NCBI GenBank assembly: GCA_964455975.1
Contig: CAYVYP010000009.1
Span: 1 to 33,378, forward strand
Length of the DNA stretch: 33,378 bases
Direction of reading: 5' to 3'
DNA from: JAETTH01 sp964455975
GTDB taxonomy: Bacteria > Bacillota > Clostridia > TANB77 > CAG-508
The first letter of the stretch is position 1. The number at the start of each line of letters is the position of its first letter. Below, in pieces: positions 1 through 9,251 of this stretch. The notes beneath the pieces are model-generated. The model saw only the letters and a list, made by a program, of their open reading frames with translations. It had not been told where the DNA came from and made no database searches. The translations under genes were made by a program, and so were the position numbers.

Positions 1-46
1 TGTGTGTGTTACAACCGCAAGGGTTTTGAGCCTTTTTATTTTTCAT
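1..46 (-). CDS. 5' end of an unknown small-protein gene, cut by the window edge
   Basis: An ATG at 46-44 opens a frame that reads MKNKKAQNPCGCNTH and then leaves the window. AGGAGA (56-61) lies nine bases upstream of it, and a good promoter (86-114) lies further upstream, so transcription and translation signals both point to this start. The visible 15 residues are basic at the start and then rich in Cys and Asn. I do not recognise the family, and length and function cannot be judged. It lies downstream of rfbB on the same strand but has its own promoter, so it is probably a separate transcription unit. Confidence 0.5.
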   Translation of the reverse strand, partial: MKNKKAQNPCGCNTH

Positions 47-85
47 TTATTTTTTTCTCCTATTTTTTAATTAACCTATGCTTTA

Positions 86-114
86 ATTTTATCTAACTTT
101 TTTGTTTTGGTCAA
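86..114 (-). promoter_or_regulatory. SigA-type promoter for the gene leaving the left edge
   Basis: On the minus strand TTGACC (109-114) and TAAAAT (86-91) are separated by exactly 17 bases. A purine-rich leader with AGGAGA and an ATG follows about 40 bases downstream. The signal lies between the rfbB stop codon and the partial gene. Confidence 0.6.
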
Positions 115-151
115 TACTTTTTCAGAATTATTTTCCGTTTCATTAGTATTA

Positions 152-1135
152 TTAATTGGTTTTATTCATAATATTTAACCATTCTTTATTTTCTTTATAC
201 CAATTAATTGTTTTTACTATTCCCTCTTCAAATGTTGTTTTTGGTGCCCATCCTAAATCTTCTTTAATTTTACTTGGATCTATTGCATATCTAAAATCAT
301 GTCCTTTTCTATCTTCTACATATTCTATCAAATCTTCAGATTTTCCTAGCTCTTTTAGTATTAATTTTACTATATCAATATTTCTTCTTTCATTATGTCC
401 ACCAATATTATATCTTTCTCCTGCCTTAGCATTATGTAAAACTAAATCTATTGCTTCACAATGGTCTTCTACATATAACCAGTCTCTAACATTTTTTCCT
501 GTTCCATATACAGGTAATTTTTTATCTTGCATTGCAAGCATTATCATATGTGGTATTAATTTTTCATTATGTTGATATGCTCCATAATTATTTGAACAAT
601 TTGTTACATTTACATTCATTTTATATGTTTCATGATATGCAAATGCTATTAAATCTGAACTTGCTTTTGATGCTGAATATGGACTACTTGGCTTTATTGG
701 TGATTTTTCTGTAAAAAATCCTTCTTCTCCTAATGCTCCATATACTTCATCTGTAGATACATGTACAAATTTATTTTTGCTTCCTTCTCCCCATGTTCTT
801 TTAGCTGCTTCTAAAAGTGTATGTGTTCCAAGTACATTTGTCTTTGTAAATACAAATGGTGTTTTTATACTATTATCAACATGAGATTCTGCTGCAAAAT
901 GAACAACTGCATCTATATTATATTTTTCAAATACTTCTAGTACTAATTCAAAATCGCATATATCTCCTTTAACAAAAGTTATTTTATCTTTTACATTTTT
1001 TAAATTTTCCATGTTTCCAGCATATGTAAGTTTATCTAAAACAATTACATTATAATCTGGATGCTTTTGTGTAAAAAACTCTACAAAGTTACTTCCTATA
1101 AAACCTGCTGCTCCTGTTACTAATACATTTTTCAT
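152..1135 (-). CDS. rfbB: dTDP-glucose 4,6-dehydratase
   Basis: It converts dTDP-D-glucose to dTDP-4-keto-6-deoxy-D-glucose with bound NAD, the second step of dTDP-L-rhamnose synthesis in the cytoplasm. The 327-residue protein is an extended short-chain dehydrogenase of normal family length. It has the nucleotide-binding GAAGFIG at residues 8-14, the catalytic T128-D129-E130 triad typical of dehydratases, and YSASK (Y153, K157). It is the last gene of a tight four-gene operon transcribed rfbD-rfbA-rfbC-rfbB, with 18 bases to rfbC. Its product probably supplies rhamnose to the polysaccharide cluster on its right. The assignment is firm. Confidence 0.97.
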   Translation of the reverse strand: MKNVLVTGAAGFIGSNFVEFFTQKHPDYNVIVLDKLTYAGNMENLKNVKDKITFVKGDICDFELVLEVFEKYNIDAVVHFAAESHVDNSIKTPFVFTKTNVLGTHTLLEAAKRTWGEGSKNKFVHVSTDEVYGALGEEGFFTEKSPIKPSSPYSASKASSDLIAFAYHETYKMNVNVTNCSNNYGAYQHNEKLIPHMIMLAMQDKKLPVYGTGKNVRDWLYVEDHCEAIDLVLHNAKAGERYNIGGHNERRNIDIVKLILKELGKSEDLIEYVEDRKGHDFRYAIDPSKIKEDLGWAPKTTFEEGIVKTINWYKENKEWLNIMNKTN

Positions 1136-1153
1136 CTTATTTCCTCCTAAAAC

Positions 1154-1699
1154 TTATAATTTTGGCCATACTTTATCTTTTTCAGATTGAATTATATTTT
1201 CTATTCCTCCTACTTTTTCTAGTGGCCATTTAACACCTATTTTTTCATCACTCCATAAAAGTCCACCTTCATCTCCTGGATGATAAAAATCGTCACATTT
1301 ATATACAAATTCTGCTTCAGGTGTTGTTACTAAAAAGCCATGAGCAAAATTCTTTGGTATAAAAAATTGTAATTTATTTTCTTCTGATAATAATACTCCA
1401 TAATATTTACCATATGTGGGAGAATCTTTTCTTAAATCTACTGCAACATCATAAACTTCTCCTTTTATGGCTCTTACTAATTTAGATTGAGGAAATTCTT
1501 TTTGGAAATGTAGTCCTCTTAAAACTCCTTTTGTAGATTTTGAATGATTATCTTGTACAAAATTAACATCTATTCCTATTTCATCAAAGTCTTTCTTATT
1601 ATATGTTTCCATAAAGAAACCTCTGTTATCTTCAAAAACTGTAGGTTTTATTACATACAATCCTTCTATTCCAGTTTCAATTTTTTCAAATTTTCCCAT
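1154..1699 (-). CDS. rfbC: dTDP-4-dehydrorhamnose 3,5-epimerase
   Basis: This cupin-fold enzyme epimerises C3 and C5 of dTDP-4-keto-6-deoxyglucose, the third step of dTDP-L-rhamnose synthesis. The 181 residues match the family length. RGLHFQ at 61-66 carries the catalytic histidine (H64), and IPKNFAHGF and the FVYKCDDFYHPGDEGG stretch are typical of RfbC. It starts at an ATG with AAAAGGAG just upstream, 18 bases after rfbA, inside the rfbDACB operon. Confidence 0.96.
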   Translation of the reverse strand: MGKFEKIETGIEGLYVIKPTVFEDNRGFFMETYNKKDFDEIGIDVNFVQDNHSKSTKGVLRGLHFQKEFPQSKLVRAIKGEVYDVAVDLRKDSPTYGKYYGVLLSEENKLQFFIPKNFAHGFLVTTPEAEFVYKCDDFYHPGDEGGLLWSDEKIGVKWPLEKVGGIENIIQSEKDKVWPKL

Positions 1700-1717
1700 T
1701 ATAATTCTCCTTTTTAT

Positions 1718-2608
1718 TTATTCTTCAGTAAATTTTCCTTCTGCTAAATCTTTTAAATATACTCCGTATTCAGTTTTTATAAATTTTTCTGAAATTTTAA
1801 GTAATTTTTCTTTTCCTATCCAACCTTTTTTATATGCTATTTCTTCTGGGCAACAAACTTGAAGTCCTTGTCTTTTTTGTATTGTCTGTACAAAACTTGC
1901 TGTTTCTAATAAGGCATCATGTGTTCCTGTATCAAACCATGTCATTCCTCTTCCTAATTTTTCTACAGTTAATTTTTTACGTTTCATATATTCCTCATTA
2001 ATTGATGTTATTTCTATTTCTCCTCTTGCAGAAGGTTTTACATCTTTTGCAATTTGAATTACATCATTTGTATAAAAATATAATCCTGGCACTGCATAAT
2101 TAGATTTTGGATTTTCTGGTTTTTCTTCTATAGATATTGCATGTCCTTCTTCATTAATTTCTACAACTCCATATGCCCTTGGATCTTTAACATAATATCC
2201 GAATATTGTTGCTTCATTTTCTCTTTGATTTGCTCTTTTTAAAGTTTTTGCTAGGTGCTCTCCATAAAACATATTATCGCCTAAAATCATAGCAACATTA
2301 TCTTGTCCAATAAATTCTTCACCTATAATAAATGCTTCTGCCAATCCTCTTGGTTTTTCTTGAATTTTATATTCAAAATGCATTCCCCATTCAGAGCCAT
2401 CTCCTAAAAGAGCTTCAAATGTTACAATATCTCTTGGTGTTGATATTATTAATACTTCTTTTATTCCCGCTTCCATTAAAACAGATAATGGGTAATAAAT
2501 CATTGGTTTATCATATACTGGCATTATTTGTTTTGATATTGCAATTGTTAGTGGATATAGTCTTGTTGCACTTCCCCCTGCTAATATTATACCTTTTCTG
2601 TTTTTCAT
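1718..2608 (-). CDS. rfbA: Glucose-1-phosphate thymidylyltransferase
   Basis: It joins glucose 1-phosphate and dTTP to give dTDP-glucose, the entry step of the rhamnose pathway. The 296 residues match the family. The N-terminal nucleotide loop GGSATRLYPLT (11-21) has Ala where most family members have Gly (GGSGTRLYP). Later motifs include EKPENPKSNYAVPG and the WFDTGTHDALLEA stretch near the end. It lies two bases after the rfbD stop, so the two are very likely translationally coupled. One TTC GGA codon pair here (2198-2201) contains CGGA out of phase and is read normally, a useful control for the recoding pattern elsewhere. Confidence 0.97.
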   Translation of the reverse strand: MKNRKGIILAGGSATRLYPLTIAISKQIMPVYDKPMIYYPLSVLMEAGIKEVLIISTPRDIVTFEALLGDGSEWGMHFEYKIQEKPRGLAEAFIIGEEFIGQDNVAMILGDNMFYGEHLAKTLKRANQRENEATIFGYYVKDPRAYGVVEINEEGHAISIEEKPENPKSNYAVPGLYFYTNDVIQIAKDVKPSARGEIEITSINEEYMKRKKLTVEKLGRGMTWFDTGTHDALLETASFVQTIQKRQGLQVCCPEEIAYKKGWIGKEKLLKISEKFIKTEYGVYLKDLAEGKFTEE

Positions 2609-2610
2609 TT

Positions 2611-3465
2611 TTAAACTTCCTTTCTTAATTCAATATTTAAATATTTTTTTAGTGCATCTTGCCATGTATCTATTTTAATATTTTGTTTTAATATTTTATC
2701 TTTTGAAAGTTTAGAATTTTTTGGTCTTTTTGCAGGTCTTATAAATTCTTCTGATGTTACTGGATTTACTCTGCAAGAAATTTTAGCTTGATTAAATATT
2801 TCTTTTGTGAAATCATACCATGTAGTAAATCCTAAATTAGTTGTATGGTATACTCCATATGAAATATTTTTTTCTACTGCTTGTTTTATTATTTTTGCAA
2901 GTGTTACTGCATATGTTGGGCTTCCATGTTGATCTGCAACAACATTTATTTCATCTTTTTCATTTCCTAATTTTAACATTGTTCTTACAAAATTATTTCC
3001 ATCTCCATATAGCCATGCTGTTCTAAATATATAATATTTTTCTGTGTTTTCTATAATATTTTCTTCTCCATGAAGTTTTGTTATTCCATATACTGTTACT
3101 GGAGATTTTTTTTCATCTTCTATATACACTTCTTCTATATTTTTATCTCCACTAAAAACATAATCTGTACTTATATGTACTAATTTTGCATTTATAATTT
3201 TTGATGCTATTGCTAAATTTTTAGGTCCTATGCTGTTTACTAATTCTGCTAAATCTTTATCTTCTTCTGCTTTATCTACTGCTGTATATGCTGCACAGTT
3301 TATTACAAGTTCTGGTCTATTTGCTTCAAAAAACTTTATTACTTCTTGCTTATCTGTAATGTCTAACTCTGAAACATCTGTAAGTATTAATTCATTCTCA
3401 TCTTTAAACTCTTCTATTACTGCTTTTGCAAGCATTCCATTTGCTCCTGTTATTAATATTTTCAA
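2611..3465 (-). CDS. rfbD: dTDP-4-dehydrorhamnose reductase
   Basis: It uses NAD(P)H to reduce dTDP-4-keto-L-rhamnose to dTDP-L-rhamnose, the last step of the pathway. The 284-residue protein has the Rossmann motif TGANGML (6-12), STDYVFSG near residue 100 and Y126-xxx-K130. The start is a TTG at 3465-3463 preceded by AAGGAAG at a distance of nine bases; no better ATG is present. It is the first gene of the rhamnose operon. Confidence 0.95.
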   Translation of the reverse strand: MKILITGANGMLAKAVIEEFKDENELILTDVSELDITDKQEVIKFFEANRPELVINCAAYTAVDKAEEDKDLAELVNSIGPKNLAIASKIINAKLVHISTDYVFSGDKNIEEVYIEDEKKSPVTVYGITKLHGEENIIENTEKYYIFRTAWLYGDGNNFVRTMLKLGNEKDEINVVADQHGSPTYAVTLAKIIKQAVEKNISYGVYHTTNLGFTTWYDFTKEIFNQAKISCRVNPVTSEEFIRPAKRPKNSKLSKDKILKQNIKIDTWQDALKKYLNIELRKEV

Positions 3466-3493
3466 TATTTAGCACTTCCTTTCCTTGAATAAA

Positions 3494-3522
3494 ATAATAT
3501 CATTTTCAATAAAAAAAAACAA
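3494..3522 (-). promoter_or_regulatory. Possible promoter of the rhamnose operon
   Basis: TTGTTT (3517-3522) and TATTAT (3494-3499) are 17 bases apart on the minus strand, directly upstream of rfbD. The -35 half overlaps the 3' arm of the upstream terminator. In such AT-rich DNA a match this loose can arise by chance. Confidence 0.35.
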
Positions 3523-3543
3523 GATACACTCTTGTTTTTTTCT
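3511..3543 (-). terminator. Rho-independent terminator of the polysaccharide cluster
   Basis: The minus strand reads AAAAAACAAG, a seven-base loop, CTTGTTTTTT and further T residues. It begins a few bases after the stop codon of the tandem glycosyltransferase at 3548 and separates that operon from rfbD. Confidence 0.8.
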
Positions 3544-3547
3544 TTAT

Positions 3548-5557
3548 TTAATTTTCTTTTTCATTTAGATTCCAAGCCTTTATTAAAAATTCATATCTCT
3601 TTTTCATTTCTTCATCATGCCAACCATTTAATTCAAAATGTTCTTTTATGTCATTATGGATTCTTTTTATTTCGTCTAAATGTTTTTGTTTTTTCATTTT
3701 ACTTGTAATATTTTCCCCATGTACACGATAAAAATTCAATGCTTTATCTGTATATGCAATATAGCCTTTTTTCATTACATTGGCATAAAATAACCAATCT
3801 CCTGCTTGTCTATATTCAATAATTCTCTCAAAAATATCATCATAATTATCTTTTTTTATAATAGCTGATGATACATTTGCAACCGTACAATTTAAAAATG
3901 TATAATTTATTACTTCTTCTTCTCCATTATTTACATAACTTGAATCCCAATGTCCAGTTTTTCTAATATCTATTTCTGGCTTTATGCTTGGTAAAAATAT
4001 TCTAGCTTGTGCATTTACAAATGCTGTATCTACATATGATATATATATTTTTTTATCTTTGTTATCTCTTATAGGTTTTAATACATTTTCTAGTAATATA
4101 TTTTTACAACAATCATCTGCTTCTGCTATCCAAACATAATCTCCTGTTGCTAATTTAAAACCTTTTTTCCATTGTTTAAATGCTATTCCTGAATTTTCTT
4201 CATTATATATTTTTTTAACATTTACATATTTTTCTATTTTTTTAACAATTTCATCTATTAATTCTCTACTATTGTCTTTTGAACAGTCATCTAATATTAT
4301 TAATTCATATATTTTTTCTGTTTGATTTAAAATACTATATAATCTTTGAATCATGAATTTTTCATAATTATAATTAGGAACTACAACAGAAACTTTTATA
4401 TCATTTTCTTTCATTTTTTCTTGTTTTTTAGAAGCTTTTACAAGATCATTAATTGTAAGTTTTTGTGATATTACACTTGGTTTTATTATATTTCTTAAAA
4501 TGTCTTTTAATTTTCTTTTTACTTTTGAGAGAAAACTTCTTGTTTTTCTATATAGTTTTGCAAGTCCTTTTTTGCAAGTAATAATTAAATTAATTAAAAA
4601 TGCTGCTCTATATTTTAATAATCCAACTAAAATTGCATAATATACTTTTAGTGTTTTTCTTTGAGTTTTTAGAAATTCTTTAAATAATGAATTATTATAT
4701 AATTTATATGATTTTTGTTTTTTTATAAATTTTTTTATTAAATTATATCTATTTTTATATCCAACTTGTTCTGTAATTACATATATATATAGCATAATTA
4801 ATTGATGATATAGAATAACTTCTTTATATTTTTCAAAATCCTCTACATTTTTTATTCTTTCTAAGCATACATCAATTGCATCAAACATTTCATATCTTCT
4901 TTCTGAAAAAGTAGAATTTTGAATTGATGTATTTCTTTGTACATAATAGTACATTACTTTATTAGTATATGCTATTTTTTTTGCATATATTAATGCTGGT
5001 ATTATTGCAGAAACATCTTCATTTATTTTTCCTTCTAAAAATGGATATTTTTCAATTACTTCTTTTTTAAATAATTTATTACAAGAAGAAGCCGCCATAC
5101 CATTATTTATTATATTGAATTTATTAATATCTCCATCACAAGCTTTTTGTGGCTCTCCTATTTTTTTTCCATCTTCATTTGCTAAAACTATATCTGTAAC
5201 ACAAATATCTGCATCATTTTCTTTTAAAGTTTCCATTAATTCTTCAAAATAATTTTCATCTATAAAATCATCTGAATCAATACATCCTATATAATTACCT
5301 TTTGCATATTCTATTGCTCTATTTCTTGTATATGCTAATCCACCATTTTTTTTATTTTTGTATAATTTAATTTTATTAGGATGTTTTTTTTCTAGCTCTT
5401 TTAATATCTCATATGTATTATCTGTTGAACAATCTTCTACTGCTATTATTTCTAAATTTTCATATGTCTGGTTTAATATAGAATTTATAGTCTTTTCCAC
5501 ATATTTTTCTACATTATAACAAGGAACTACTACTGATATTAAATCTTTTTCTTTCAT
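3548..5557 (-). CDS. Two-domain family 2 glycosyltransferase
   Basis: The 669-residue protein holds two GT2 (GT-A fold) domains that should each transfer an activated sugar to a growing polysaccharide at the inner membrane face. Domain 1 begins LISVVVPCYN at residue 6 and has the metal-binding DSDD near residue 116. Domain 2 begins VSVVVPNYNYEKF near residue 390 and has the related EADD. A basic linker of about 150 residues separates them. It is the last gene of the polysaccharide operon, followed at once by a strong terminator. Donor and acceptor cannot be read from sequence; the nearby rhamnose operon makes rhamnosyl transfer possible for one domain. There is no in-frame CGG. Confidence 0.9.
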   Translation of the reverse strand: MKEKDLISVVVPCYNVEKYVEKTINSILNQTYENLEIIAVEDCSTDNTYEILKELEKKHPNKIKLYKNKKNGGLAYTRNRAIEYAKGNYIGCIDSDDFIDENYFEELMETLKENDADICVTDIVLANEDGKKIGEPQKACDGDINKFNIINNGMAASSCNKLFKKEVIEKYPFLEGKINEDVSAIIPALIYAKKIAYTNKVMYYYVQRNTSIQNSTFSERRYEMFDAIDVCLERIKNVEDFEKYKEVILYHQLIMLYIYVITEQVGYKNRYNLIKKFIKKQKSYKLYNNSLFKEFLKTQRKTLKVYYAILVGLLKYRAAFLINLIITCKKGLAKLYRKTRSFLSKVKRKLKDILRNIIKPSVISQKLTINDLVKASKKQEKMKENDIKVSVVVPNYNYEKFMIQRLYSILNQTEKIYELIILDDCSKDNSRELIDEIVKKIEKYVNVKKIYNEENSGIAFKQWKKGFKLATGDYVWIAEADDCCKNILLENVLKPIRDNKDKKIYISYVDTAFVNAQARIFLPSIKPEIDIRKTGHWDSSYVNNGEEEVINYTFLNCTVANVSSAIIKKDNYDDIFERIIEYRQAGDWLFYANVMKKGYIAYTDKALNFYRVHGENITSKMKKQKHLDEIKRIHNDIKEHFELNGWHDEEMKKRYEFLIKAWNLNEKEN

Positions 5558-5576
5558 TTTATGCTTTTACCTACCT

Positions 5577-7386
5577 TTATTGTTTATTTGTATTAATTAT
5601 AAATTTACTGCTATCTAATCTAAAATTTTTATTAAAATATGGATCTTTATTGTCTATTTCTTCTTGCCATTTATCGGTAAATATTTTAATTTCATTATTA
5701 AATCTTTCTTGTTTTTCTTTCGTATCTTCATATCCTCTTGTTTTTGATTCATAATGATATAATTTTGCATATGGAGTATATACAATTAAATATCCTTTTT
5801 TTCTTACTTTCATACAAAAGTCCACATCATTAAAAGCTACTTTAAGTTCTTCACTTAATCCACCAACTTCATCATATACTTTTGTTTTTACCATCATACA
5901 TGCTGCAGTAACCGCTGAAAAATTATTAATTATATTTGCTCTTGAAAAATATCCGAGGATCACTATCTTTAATTTCTTTATTTATATGTCCTGCAATTCC
6001 TCCCATTCCTATAATAACACCTGCATGTTGAACTGTATTATCATAATATAAAAGCTTTGCACCTACTATTCCTACATCTTTTCTTTGGCATATTCCTAGC
6101 ATTTCTTCAATCCAATTTTCTTTAATTACCTCTATATCATTATTTAGCAATATTAAGTATTCTCCCGTTGCATATTTTCTTCCATAATTATTAATTTTTG
6201 AATAATTAAATCCTCTTTCTTCATATTTAATAATTTTTACTTTTTTATTTGATTCCAAAGTTTCATAAAATTTAAATGTTTCTTGTTTTTCACTATTATT
6301 TTCTATTATTATAATTTCATAGTTTTCATATGTTGATTTTTTTATTATAGAATTTATACATTTTTCTAAATCTCTAATTCCATCTTTATTTGGAATTAAT
6401 ATACTTACTTTTGGATTTTCATTTATTTCATATTCTATTTTATATGTTCCTGGCATATTTTGAGCAATTACTTTGCCTTTTAAATTTAATCTTTTTAAAT
6501 GTTCTTCTAATGCTTTTTTTCCTGCTTCTCTAGTATATAATTTAGAATCAGTATTAGCAGCAGTAGAATTTTGATGTGCTCTCCAATGATACAACATTTT
6601 AGAAATATGAATTATTTTATTTGCTTTTTCTGTTGCCCTTAATATCAAATCATAATCTTGCGCACCATCATATTCTTTTCTAAAATTTCCTATTTTTTCT
6701 AATAATTCTTTTTTAAAAACACTTAAATGGCATATATAATTATAACTATTTAATGTATCAAAAGAAAAATCAGGTTTAAAATGTGGGTTTTTTCTAGTAT
6801 ATGTATCATCAATAATGTCTTCATCTGAATAAATAAATTCAACATCTTCATTTTCATTAATTACTTTAACAATTTCATAAAGTGCAAATTCCGGTAATAA
6901 ATCATCATGATCAACTAAAGCAATAAAATCTCCAGTTGCCATTTTTAAAGCTTCATTAGAATTTTCTGAAATACCTTCATTTCTATTTAAATGCTTATAT
7001 ACAAATCTTCCATCATCTTTAAATATATTTGTTAATTTTTCATTTATTTTTTCACTACCATCAGCTAAACAAACCTCATAGTTTTCATATGTTTGATTTT
7101 TTATACAATTTATTAATTCATGAAAAAATTTTTCATTAGTATTATACATTGGAATAACAATACTAATTTTAGGATTAATTTTAAATTTATATTTTCTTTG
7201 TTTTTCTAACTCTTTTTCATTTGGTTCATTATTTTTTATCCATTCTTTATATTCACCATTTAAACTAGAAAATACATTTAAATTTTTTATTTTTTCTTTA
7301 TAGTGTTTTATGAATTTTTTTAATCCATATTTTTTTAAATAGTTTATTGCTTTTTTTATGTAATTAATTATTTTTTTTATTTTCAT
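5577..7386 (-). CDS. Two-domain family 2 glycosyltransferase, recoded at one CGGA
   Basis: The zero frame opens at the ATG at 7386 (AGGAGC upstream) and runs 477 codons to CCT at 5958-5956. Next comes CGG-A (5955-5952), after which the zero frame stops within ten codons. Skipping the C continues as GYFSRANIINNFSAVTAAC and gives 602 residues in all. Domain 1 begins SIVIPMYNTN near residue 75 and has DHDD; domain 2 begins VSILIPNKDG near residue 329 and has LLNNDIE. The part after the shift holds the usual GT2 end with AFNDVDFC and YHYESKTRG, so the second domain needs the shift. It probably makes the same glycan as its neighbours. Read conventionally it would be called a frameshifted pseudogene; I think it is functional. 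Confidence 0.85.
5952..5955 (-). other. CGGA recoding site in the tandem glycosyltransferase
   Basis: Zero-frame CCT CGG A. Reading on from GGA restores Asp-Pro-Gly-Tyr-Phe (Gly478) and the rest of the second GT2 domain. The zero frame ends soon after at TAA. Confidence 0.85.
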
Positions 7387-7398
7387 ATTAGCTCCTAT

Positions 7399-9237
7399 TT
7401 AAATTAATTTATTTTTTTTGTTTCTAAAAATTTTTGTATATTTCCAACTTTTAGAGTTTAATATTATATTTATTTTCTTATTTAATTCTTCATTTTCTTC
7501 TGTTTTTTTAGAATTAATTTCTTCTAATCTTTTTATTTCTGTTTTTAAAATTTCAATTTCTTTTTTCCCTGTTTTATTATCATATTTTAATTCTTCTAAT
7601 GTTTTTATAGATTCATATGTATTTGAATAAAAGTTTACAATATTTTTATTTGTCAGTTTTTCTTGCCATTTTTGTTCTAACACTTTAAAAACATCTACAA
7701 ACTTCTCTATTTTCATAATTTCGTACATATTATTTATATCTACTTTTTGCTGTATTTTAGGATTATGATAATATAAATTATTTATTGCTCTATATAATAT
7801 AAATTCAACTGGAACATTTCTTTCATACCATTCCTGATCATATACAATATAATTATTTTCTACATAAAATATGTTTTCAAATACTAAATCTATAAATCCG
7901 TGCTCAATAAAATTCATTTGGCCTTTTATTTTTTCTTCTATTTCTATATTAAATTCATCAAATATATTGTTAGCTTCTTTATAATTATCATCTAATAATT
8001 TACTAGATATATAATTGTACCATGTTTTTATTTGTTCAATAGCAATTGATGTTTTATTTTCCATCATATATGTATTTATTATATTGTCTAATGTTTGTCC
8101 ATTTATAAATTTGCTACTTATTTTATTATTTTCATTTTTATCTATTGTATTAAATCCTAATTTGTTTAAAGTATAAATATTTCTGGTTATCTTCTCTATT
8201 TGATGCTTACTTTTAGGATTTTCTTCTACTTTTTCTACTTCTTTATCATATATTTTTGTAATTAATCTATATTTATCTTTTCTCATATTGTTAAATCCAA
8301 TAAATTTTTCTTGCTTTGTATTTTTTCCTATTTCTATAAAATAAGAGTTTGCAAAAAAACTAAATTGATTATTTTTTATAATTTCTTTTAATGCCATATG
8401 TTCATTTATTATTATATCTTCGAAATCATTATAATACACATTATATTTTATTTTACTACTATGTTCATTTGGTATATATTCATCAGAAAAGATTACATTT
8501 ATTAATTTATAATCTGGTAATGGATAATAAAATTTATAATCATTTAAATTTAAATTTTTTAATATATTTTCTATTTCTATTTTTGAGAAAGTTTTTGGAG
8601 AATCTTTAGATATATTACCCATTATATTTTCAAATGCATTATATTTTTTTGAATATTTTGCTCCTGCAAAATATTTTATTCCAAATTTATTGTCTGTTGC
8701 TATTAATATTTTTCCATTTTCTTTTAAATTATTTTTTGCAAATTCTAAAATAATATTTACAGCATCTTCTTTATTTATATTACTATTATTTACTATGTCT
8801 TCTGCAAATTCTAAAACACCTATTAAAGTAACATAATCAAATTTCTCTTCTAATTTTATATCTTTAAGATTTGCACAAATAATCTCTAAATTAGAGATGT
8901 TTTCATATCTTTTAAATATAGCTTCTGCATGAGATTTAACCGATTCTATTGAGACTACTTTTTTTGCTTTATTACAAAAGGCTCCTGTAATAGCACCAAA
9001 ATTTGCACATATCTCTAAAATATTACTCTCTGGTTCTATTCCATACCAATTTATTATATTATTTCTAATTGAAGATAATTGTAAGTTTACATATACTGAT
9101 TTATCTTTTTTAAGTATATTATCATATTCTTCTCTTTTATAATTATTAATGTACTCTAAAATTTTTTCTTCTTCTTCTTTTGTTAAAGTATTATCATAAT
9201 ATGTATCTTCTTTGTAATTTTCAAGATTTAACTTCAT
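7399..9237 (-). CDS. SAM-dependent methyltransferase with a C-terminal coiled coil
   Basis: The N-terminal 200 residues form a class I methyltransferase domain: motif I is ILEICANFGAITGAF (73-87), followed by the acidic VVSIES strand and an FDYVTLIGVLEF strand at the motif IV position. The middle (about 230-540) is not recognised beyond likely alpha/beta structure. The end (about 560-600) is a Glu/Lys/Leu/Ile-rich heptad-like coiled coil. The 612-residue length far exceeds a bare methyltransferase. In polysaccharide clusters such proteins often modify or cap the non-reducing end of a chain, sometimes measuring its length with a coiled coil; that role is inference from context. SD GGGGAG precedes the ATG. 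Confidence 0.8.
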   Translation of the reverse strand: MKLNLENYKEDTYYDNTLTKEEEEKILEYINNYKREEYDNILKKDKSVYVNLQLSSIRNNIINWYGIEPESNILEICANFGAITGAFCNKAKKVVSIESVKSHAEAIFKRYENISNLEIICANLKDIKLEEKFDYVTLIGVLEFAEDIVNNSNINKEDAVNIILEFAKNNLKENGKILIATDNKFGIKYFAGAKYSKKYNAFENIMGNISKDSPKTFSKIEIENILKNLNLNDYKFYYPLPDYKLINVIFSDEYIPNEHSSKIKYNVYYNDFEDIIINEHMALKEIIKNNQFSFFANSYFIEIGKNTKQEKFIGFNNMRKDKYRLITKIYDKEVEKVEENPKSKHQIEKITRNIYTLNKLGFNTIDKNENNKISSKFINGQTLDNIINTYMMENKTSIAIEQIKTWYNYISSKLLDDNYKEANNIFDEFNIEIEEKIKGQMNFIEHGFIDLVFENIFYVENNYIVYDQEWYERNVPVEFILYRAINNLYYHNPKIQQKVDINNMYEIMKIEKFVDVFKVLEQKWQEKLTNKNIVNFYSNTYESIKTLEELKYDNKTGKKEIEILKTEIKRLEEINSKKTEENEELNKKINIILNSKSWKYTKIFRNKKNKLI

Positions 9238-9251
9238 TACTTTCTCCCCAT

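Noticed and set aside
2198..2201. CGGA in rfbA as a further recoding site
   Set aside because: It is TTC GGA in phase (Phe-Gly) and the protein is full length without a shift. The same holds for CGGA at 7897, 16352, 17062, 26044 and 28702 regions.
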